Of a stretch of DNA of 12,680 nucleotides, positions 8,018-12,680 are shown piece after piece. Source of the stretch: JADJPL01 sp964607915. GTDB taxonomy: Bacteria; Bacteroidota; Bacteroidia; Chitinophagales; Saprospiraceae. The stretch is from assembly GCA_964607915.1 (NCBI GenBank), contig CAZSMU010000113.1, positions 1 to 12,680 of the forward strand, given 5' to 3'. The position numbers and the translations under genes are program-made. Numbering within the stretch: the stretch's first letter is position 1; each line of letters begins with the position of its first letter. The notes below the pieces were generated by a model. That model had not been told where the DNA came from, ran no database searches, and saw nothing but the letters and a program-made list of their open reading frames with translations.

Positions 8018-9100
8018 TCATTCTATCCAGCCCCAGGGTTTGAAAGGTGTCCTGTTTCTTCCTGGTTTGCAGGGCACAGGCTGCCAAAGTGGGGGAGTAG
8101 GGATAGGCGGGTCAACGGGTGGGTTCAGGTTAGCCAGGGGTTTCCATCCTTTCTGTAGCCCGTCGGCCCTCGTCAGCCAGTATCGGCGCACGCTGTTATT
8201 GGTCACGCTGAAATACCCGACGACTTTTTCCTGCGGGTTTTTCTGGTTGCTGACATTTCCCGTGAGCAGGGCGGCAGGGGTATCGGCCAGGCCTCCGGTG
8301 GACTCGGCTTGCGAGCGCAAGACCTCCAGGAAGGCGAAGTACGAAGAGGTCAGGCTGCTCTGTTTGACTTCTATCAGGCAGGGGCGGTTGAAATTGAAAG
8401 GAACAAACCCCACTGATTTTCGGAGGAGCTGCCTTCCGTCTATGTAAAGATCAGAGAGGGCGTTGTTTGGGGAAAAACGAAGGATGTCGTAGCAAGCCGT
8501 AGCACAAAAATTGTCGCGGGTTATCCTCACCCCCGGCGCTCCGTAGAGATCCTCTCCGCATTGCTCGGGGTTTCGCCCCTCGCGGTAGCAGAACTGGCAG
8601 TATTCCTGTTTCTCCCACTGGGTAATCAGCCAACGGTAGAAGTTTTTTTTCCCAGGGTCGTCCTGCATATCTATGAAAATCTCATACGCATCTTCCGCCT
8701 CCCCGTTTGGGTTGAGTACGCCGTACACCTGGCTTAAGGCAGCCGTGTCGGGCAAGATCTCAGGGGTAGATAGGTAGTCGTTTCCATCCACACAAAACCG
8801 CAGTTGGTACGATCGGCCTACGCTGAAAATATCTTTTCGGGTCAGGTAGTAATATCCCTCTTCCCCTTCGCGGAAAGGAACCGTCTCCCGGTTGTCTAAA
8901 AGAAGCTCCATCTCCGCTCCCTTCAAGGGTATCGGTTTGGCGTACAGAGTGCTCGACAAGCTGAGTTGTACCGCCAAATCGCTGCTGTCGGCGCGCTCAT
9001 GGTAGTTCAGGATTCCATCTACTACCAGGAAATCCGCTTGCTTTGGCCGCTCGATGTCCAACTCTTCGACACATGCCGGGCAACAGACCAGAGCGGCAGC
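8018..9100 (-). CDS. DUF4249 outer-membrane-associated lipoprotein, 5' end lost in assembly gap
   Basis: The frame is open from base 9100 at the gap edge down to TGA at 8018, giving 360 visible residues. The first ten, A-A-A-L-V-C-C-P-A-C, read as the end of a lipoprotein signal; Cys10 followed by V-E-E-L-D-I is the likely lipidated residue. Only the start codon and the first part of the signal peptide should be missing. A TTG at 9061 would give a shorter frame but lies after the lipobox and is unlikely to be the start. The protein has a DUF4249 pattern: an N-terminal D-F-L-V-V-D-G-I-L strand and a middle with five clustered Cys (168, 171, 181, 199, 203; C-x2-C-x9-C-x17-C-x3-C). Then come a Y-I-D-G-R-Q-L segment, a G-G-L-A-D-T-P segment, V-V-G-Y-F-S-V, and a Pro-rich tail with a sixth Cys in P-V-P-C-K. 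Such proteins are usually partners of TonB-dependent receptors, and the receptor gene follows after 20 bp. Function is unknown. Confidence 0.85.
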   Translation of the reverse strand, partial: AAALVCCPACVEELDIERPKQADFLVVDGILNYHERADSSDLAVQLSLSSTLYAKPIPLKGAEMELLLDNRETVPFREGEEGYYYLTRKDIFSVGRSYQLRFCVDGNDYLSTPEILPDTAALSQVYGVLNPNGEAEDAYEIFIDMQDDPGKKNFYRWLITQWEKQEYCQFCYREGRNPEQCGEDLYGAPGVRITRDNFCATACYDILRFSPNNALSDLYIDGRQLLRKSVGFVPFNFNRPCLIEVKQSSLTSSYFAFLEVLRSQAESTGGLADTPAALLTGNVSNQKNPQEKVVGYFSVTNNSVRRYWLTRADGLQKGWKPLANLNPPVDPPIPTPPLWQPVPCKPGRNRTPFKPWGWIE

Positions 9101-9200
9101 NNNNNNNNNNNNNNNNNNNNNNNNNNNNNNNNNNNNNNNNNNNNNNNNNNNNNNNNNNNNNNNNNNNNNNNNNNNNNNNNNNNNNNNNNNNNNNNNNNNN
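9101..9200. other. Assembly gap (100 N)
   Basis: Exactly 100 undetermined bases, the conventional placeholder for a scaffold join of unknown size. It removes the 5' end of the DUF4249 gene, any promoter of the receptor unit, and part of the promoter of the divergent hydrolase gene. The true distance between the two sides may be much more or less than 100 bp. Confidence 0.97.
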
Positions 9201-9203
9201 AAT

Positions 9204-9211
9204 TATTTTTG
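9204..9211 (+). promoter_or_regulatory. Possible -7 promoter element for the secreted hydrolase
   Basis: TATTTTTG matches the Bacteroidota -7 consensus TAnnTTTG at all six defined positions. It lies in an AT-rich stretch 60 bp before the first ATG of the hydrolase gene. The partner -33 element would fall inside the N run and cannot be checked. Because the stretch is T-rich, a chance match is quite possible. Confidence 0.35.
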
Positions 9212-9270
9212 AACTGATTTAATTTTTATTCTGTTAATGTGAGAAAATAAAATGGTTTGTTGGCATTAGA

Positions 9271-10722
9271 ATGTTTTTTATGAAAAAAATATACAATTTT
9301 GTTTTGCTTTCGTTCTTTTTGTTCGCCCTGGTGCGCTATGGCCGGTCGCAGGATGTGGTCTCCGCCACCTTGATTCGGGGGTTCAGTGCGGCAGAAGTAG
9401 GAGCCTCTTTGCCGGTTCCGGGCTTAGCCAAGTACGATGTACAGGCGTATAAACTGCTTTATACGACTACAGGGGCAAAGGGACAGCGGGATACGGCCTC
9501 GGGGCTGGTGGTGTACCCAGTGCAAAAAAATACGGCCTGGCCTATGCTGGTCTATCAGCACGGCACTGCCTCTTCACGGGTAGCCGTTCCATCCCGCATG
9601 AGCGCAGAATCTACGGTGGGCTTGATTGCCGCCTCCCTGGGCTATGTCGCTGTACTACCCGATTACTTAGGGCTGGGCGATTCCAAGGGCTTCCACCCGT
9701 ACGTGCATGCTAAAACGCAAGCTTCGGCGGGGCTCGACCTGATGCTCGCCACGCAAAAGCACGCTGCAAGTCTGCAAGCGGGACTCAACAGCCAGGTTTT
9801 TGTGACGGGGTACTCGCAGGGGGGGCATGCGTCCATGTCGCTGCACCGCACCCTGGAAACGGAGCAGAGCAGCAAATTCCGCGTCACCGCCGCCGCTCAC
9901 CTGTCGGGGCCGTACAGTATTTCCGGGGATATGCGAGCGAGGCTGCTCAGCGAGCAAGAGTATTTTACGCCCGGGTATGCGCTGTACACCGTGCTTTCCT
10001 ACAATATGGTCTATAATCTATACCCCAACCTGAACCAGTTCATCCGCGCGCCTTACCTGCAAGTGGCAGAAGACTTTTTTACGGGTAAAGAAAGCAACCT
10101 GGACTCGATCCACCTGCGCCTGTCCCGCCTTTTGATACAGGAAAAGGGCAAAGTCATCCCCCGGTATATCTTTCAGGACAGTCTGCTCAACGCGATTGCC
10201 AACCAGCCGAACCATCCGGTGAATGTAGCCATGCGCGATAACGACGTATATAACTGGGGCCCTAAAGCCCCAACCCGCATGTTCTACTGCAAAGCAGATG
10301 AGCAGGTAGTCTATACGAACAGTCTTTTGGCCGATTCCGTGATGAAAGCCCGGGGCGCTGTGAATGTAGGCTCAGTGGACGCTGGTAGTACCCTCAACCA
10401 CGGGCAATGCTTCCAGCCGGCCATGTTGTCGGCTATTTTCTTCTTTAGCCAGTTCCAGGAAATCAAGACCGATACACGGGAGGGGGAATTCGCCCTTCCG
10501 ATACGCATGTTCCCCAACCCTGCCTCTGGCAGTGTGGCCTTGGAACAGGTGCCCCCGGGCAGCCAGGTAGCTCTAATGGATATTTCCGGGCGCTTGCTGC
10601 ATCTCATACAAGCCCGGGAAAACCCGCTGTACGTCCCGCTGGACGGTCTCCAGGCAGGGCTATACCTCTTGCGGGTCCGGTCCAACAACAGTACCTGGAC
10701 CGGCAAGCTGAGCGTCAGATAA
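9271..10722 (+). CDS. Secreted alpha/beta hydrolase (lipase/esterase-like) with type A T9SS sorting domain
   Basis: This 483-residue protein is probably an extracellular or surface-bound serine esterase or lipase. Residues 1-26 are a signal peptide with probable cleavage before Gln27. The hydrolase fold spans about 35-395: an oxyanion-type Y-Q-H-G at 95-98, nucleophile elbow G-Y-S-Q-G-G with Ser182, probable acid Asp343 in C-K-A-D-E-Q-V, and probable base His377 in L-N-H-G-Q-C. The layout resembles the secretory lipase/PGAP1-like group of alpha/beta hydrolases; the natural ester is unknown. Residues about 409-483 are a Por_Secre_tail type A sorting domain (M-F-P-N-P-A-S-G at 413-420, then G-L-Q-A-G-L-Y-L-L-R-V). 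Two in-frame starts exist, ATG 9271 and ATG 9280; the second gives M-K-K directly before the hydrophobic core and may be the real one. An in-frame TAA at 9235 excludes starts further upstream. The stop overlaps the end of the convergent amidohydrolase gene by 8 bp. Confidence 0.9.
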   Translation: MFFMKKIYNFVLLSFFLFALVRYGRSQDVVSATLIRGFSAAEVGASLPVPGLAKYDVQAYKLLYTTTGAKGQRDTASGLVVYPVQKNTAWPMLVYQHGTASSRVAVPSRMSAESTVGLIAASLGYVAVLPDYLGLGDSKGFHPYVHAKTQASAGLDLMLATQKHAASLQAGLNSQVFVTGYSQGGHASMSLHRTLETEQSSKFRVTAAAHLSGPYSISGDMRARLLSEQEYFTPGYALYTVLSYNMVYNLYPNLNQFIRAPYLQVAEDFFTGKESNLDSIHLRLSRLLIQEKGKVIPRYIFQDSLLNAIANQPNHPVNVAMRDNDVYNWGPKAPTRMFYCKADEQVVYTNSLLADSVMKARGAVNVGSVDAGSTLNHGQCFQPAMLSAIFFFSQFQEIKTDTREGEFALPIRMFPNPASGSVALEQVPPGSQVALMDISGRLLHLIQARENPLYVPLDGLQAGLYLLRVRSNNSTWTGKLSVR

Positions 10723-11890
10723 GACGGCGGACCTGGGTAGAGGCGTCCAACCGGAAATCCGGCCCGATGTCGAGAAGCAGGAGCCCCGGCGTTTTGCCCG
10801 CTTCGATGCTGCCCAGGTCCTCTTCAAACCCCAGGGCTTCGGCCCCGTGGAGGGTAGCCCATCGCAAAACGGTGTGGAAAGGCACATAGGATTGATAGCG
10901 GAGAATGGTTTTCATCTCCTCCAAAATAGAAAGCTGCCAGTTAGAGGTCAGGCTGTCGGTGCCAATGGTCACCTTGGCCCCGGCATCTATGAAAATCTGG
11001 TAGTTGGGTAGCCGGTTTTCAATATAAAGGTTGGCATTCGGGCAAGTAGCCCAATATACCTGAGGGTTCCAGCGCTGTGCCGCTTCGATGTCCTCCCTCG
11101 AAGTCAGGGTATTGTGCACGAACAGTGCCCGGGTATCGGCCCGAAGGTGCTCCAGGGTATAAAAAATGGAGTTTTCCCCCCTCGGCGAAAAGTGATCCAG
11201 GCTAAAGCCAAATTGCTCGAGGAAGGTCTTGAAACCGCCCGTCTTGTATCGGAACAGCTCGTTTTCGTGTGGGGTTTCCTGGTTGTGAATGCTGACCGTG
11301 ACCGCCGTGTCGTTAGCCTGGTTGATGCGTTTGAACAGGGTAGGGGAAACGGTGTAAGGCGCATGCGGTACACAACTCTTCCGATTGCCCTTGCCCGAAC
11401 TTTGTACCCGAAACACATCGTAGTACCGATCAAAGGTGGAATCTGCCAGGTGGTCCTGCAGGAAATCGAACATCTCGACAAAGGTGTAATAGCGCAGCGG
11501 GCTCTTTTCCTTGCAGATGGCTGTATCTGCTTTGTTGGAGATATCCCCGACGGCTACGATACCGCCCTCGTACATCTCTCGGTCGGCCCGCTCTATCGCA
11601 TCCGAAATCTCCTCCATGGCAATCTCCCGCATAGAAACGACGCTGTGGAGAAACGGTAAGAGCGTCGTACCAGTATGAACCCGGCCTTTCATGTGCGATA
11701 ACTCCAAATGGCAGTGCGTATTGACAAAGCCGGGCACGATAGCCCCCCGATAGATTTCAATCCCTGCCGGGTCGTACCCCCGGCGATGCCCGATTTCGAG
11801 GATTTTCCCATCATCGTCGCATACGATGACTCCTTCGGGAATGGGGTCAGTGTGTACGGGGCAGATGTAGTCGGCACTTATTTTACGCAT
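10715..11890 (-). CDS. Amidohydrolase-superfamily deaminase (SsnA/MtaD/aminofutalosine deaminase-like)
   Basis: This 391-residue cytoplasmic protein with no signal peptide is probably a metal-dependent deaminase of a purine-like or related amino compound. Visible active-site motifs of the family are N-T-H-C-H-L-E (H59 and H61, metal ligands), P-H-A-P-Y-T-V-S with H176, I-H-N-Q-E with H202 and E205, F-V-H-N-T with H259, and I-G-T-D-S with D312. The C-terminal G-S-I-E-A-G-K-T-P-G-L-L-L-L-D is the usual return to the small composite domain. Length is typical and no catalytic residue seems lost. The H-C-H-L-E-L-S signature recalls aminofutalosine deaminases of the menaquinone futalosine route, but no other gene of that route is in view, so substrate assignment is open and no symbol is given. 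It lies 58 bp downstream of the DUF1015 gene, possibly in one transcript. ATG 11890 gives a normal N terminus. Confidence 0.88.
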   Translation of the reverse strand: MRKISADYICPVHTDPIPEGVIVCDDDGKILEIGHRRGYDPAGIEIYRGAIVPGFVNTHCHLELSHMKGRVHTGTTLLPFLHSVVSMREIAMEEISDAIERADREMYEGGIVAVGDISNKADTAICKEKSPLRYYTFVEMFDFLQDHLADSTFDRYYDVFRVQSSGKGNRKSCVPHAPYTVSPTLFKRINQANDTAVTVSIHNQETPHENELFRYKTGGFKTFLEQFGFSLDHFSPRGENSIFYTLEHLRADTRALFVHNTLTSREDIEAAQRWNPQVYWATCPNANLYIENRLPNYQIFIDAGAKVTIGTDSLTSNWQLSILEEMKTILRYQSYVPFHTVLRWATLHGAEALGFEEDLGSIEAGKTPGLLLLDIGPDFRLDASTQVRRLI

Positions 11891-11948
11891 GGTGTGGTAA
11901 TTTTCAGGTTGTATTTTTTTGTCCTACAGCGCGCACTTGTGCGGAGAA

Positions 11949-12680
11949 TTATTGCCAGGGGCATGCGAGTAGGCCATTTCTCATACGGGGTTCAAACCAG
12001 GTGGATTTAGGCGGGAACACAGCGCCTCGCGCCACCATCTCCAAGAAGCGCTGTATGGAAATGGGGCTTAGGCAAAAGGCCGCCCGACCTGCACACTCGT
12101 TCGTTTTGTCGCGAAGAGCCTCTATGCCCGCCGGATTCTCGAGGTAGGTGATGCGCGGTTCTTTACGAATATTGGAAATACCCAGGATACCCTTGAAAAC
12201 CCACTCGTTGAGAAGCTGTGCATCCGGGACCCACGGGTCGTCGCATACCTCGGGTTTCCATTGGAGCTGGTACCAGCTATGGTCCAAAAAGAGCAGCATC
12301 GTGCGCTCCCGGGCGGGTGTCTCTACTTCCTTGCAGGGCTGTAGGGTGCAATAGCGGGAGAGCGCCTCCAAAAAAGCAGGGGTGGAAAGCCCGTTGAGGT
12401 CTAGGATTCGGTTAAAGCTGTGTATCTCCAATTCGCCCGGGTCGAAAAAAGCGCACATCAAATGGCGGAATGGCTTTTGGGGGTGCTGCTGGTGCAGCGC
12501 CGCCGCCGCCGCGCAGCGATGATGGCCGTCTGCAATGAACGCCATCGGCATATCTTCCCTGAACAAACGCTGCAAAAGGGCTATTCGATCGGGGTTCTCC
12601 ACCGTAAATAAGCGGTGTGCGATGGGCTCTGCCTCCTGTACAATTTCCAGTGCGGGGGGCTGCAGGATAGTTTCCCGACC
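11949..12680 (-). CDS. DUF1015-family protein, 5' part beyond right edge
   Basis: The frame is open from the last base of the window to TAA at 11949, giving 243 C-terminal residues of a protein whose family members are usually around 400 long. DUF1015 features are clear: A-D-G-H-H-R (D51 to R55 of the visible part), F-N-R-I-L, D-A-Q-L-L-N-E-W-V-F-K, and the C-terminal P-P-K-S-T-W-F-E-P (from 223) with R-N-G-L-L. A GTG at 12602 could be mistaken for a start. The 26 residues upstream (including L-E-I-V-Q-E-A-E-P-I-A-H-R-L-F) continue the family pattern, so it is internal. Biochemical role is not known to me. In related genomes I recall it beside serine-biosynthesis genes, which would lie to the right, but that is memory and not visible here. 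Confidence 0.88.
   Translation of the reverse strand, partial: GRETILQPPALEIVQEAEPIAHRLFTVENPDRIALLQRLFREDMPMAFIADGHHRCAAAAALHQQHPQKPFRHLMCAFFDPGELEIHSFNRILDLNGLSTPAFLEALSRYCTLQPCKEVETPARERTMLLFLDHSWYQLQWKPEVCDDPWVPDAQLLNEWVFKGILGISNIRKEPRITYLENPAGIEALRDKTNECAGRAAFCLSPISIQRFLEMVARGAVFPPKSTWFEPRMRNGLLACPWQ

Noticed and set aside
7480..8447. Two overlapping plus-strand open frames antisense to the receptor start and the DUF4249 gene
   Set aside because: The minus-strand products have clear family motifs and a signal peptide; the plus-strand translations look like antisense noise rich in Arg, Ser and Pro.
8018..9061. DUF4249 frame beginning at TTG 9061
   Set aside because: The same frame is open to the gap edge at 9100 and encodes a lipobox-like end of a signal peptide upstream of the TTG, so the real start lies in the gap.
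9817..9823. Run of seven G in the hydrolase gene, a possible phase-variation tract
   Set aside because: It encodes part of the conserved nucleophile elbow in frame and is short for slippage-based switching; it simply reflects Gln-Gly-Gly codons.
11114..11659. 181-codon plus-strand open frame antisense to the amidohydrolase gene
   Set aside because: It covers the active-site coding region of a well-supported gene and has no recognisable features.
11924..11948. Short inverted repeat (about 5 bp) between the DUF1015 and amidohydrolase genes
   Set aside because: The stem is too short and no T tract follows in the direction of transcription, so it is not supported as a terminator.
11949..12602. 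DUF1015 frame beginning at GTG 12602
   Set aside because: The frame continues to the window end with family-like sequence; the GTG is an internal Val codon.

Overview
The window looks like a scaffolded contig from a member of the Bacteroidota, plausibly a Saprospira/Lewinella-type lineage (lineage is inference). The grounds are two C-terminal type IX secretion (T9SS) sorting domains, one type B and one type A; a TonB-dependent receptor with an N-terminal carboxypeptidase-regulatory-like domain, paired with a DUF4249 lipoprotein; a large FG-GAP/ASPIC lipoprotein; and the absence of Shine-Dalgarno sequences before the genes. Coding DNA is moderately GC-rich, and the short intergenic stretches are AT-rich.

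Layout: (1) 1-143 is a compact nested palindrome. Two related hairpin units form imperfect terminal inverted repeats around a strong central hairpin with A/T tracts. (2) 268-5620, plus strand: a two-gene unit with a 7-bp spacer, encoding a 1183-residue double beta-propeller lipoprotein and a secreted protein with a type B T9SS tail. (3) 5622-9100, minus strand: a two-gene unit, DUF4249 lipoprotein then TonB-dependent receptor. Its 5' end is lost in a run of exactly 100 N (9101-9200). (4) 9271-10722, plus strand: a secreted alpha/beta hydrolase with a type A T9SS tail, divergent from the receptor unit across the gap. (5) 10715-12680, minus strand: an amidohydrolase of the SsnA/MtaD/aminofutalosine-deaminase type, preceded by a DUF1015-family gene that runs off the right edge.

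How it may fit together: genes in regions 2-4 are all predicted to act at or beyond the outer membrane, as surface lipoproteins, T9SS cargo and a TonB-driven receptor. The genes in region 5 are cytoplasmic. A hydrolase that releases a ligand for the neighbouring receptor is possible, but nothing in the sequence shows it. Both plus/minus convergent junctions are extremely tight (1-bp spacer; 8-bp overlap) and have no conventional terminator.

I see no CRISPR array, tRNA, rRNA, transposase, phage gene or recognisable defence system. The least explained item is the palindromic element at the left edge. Most of the rest is ordinary Bacteroidota surface-protein content of unknown substrate.
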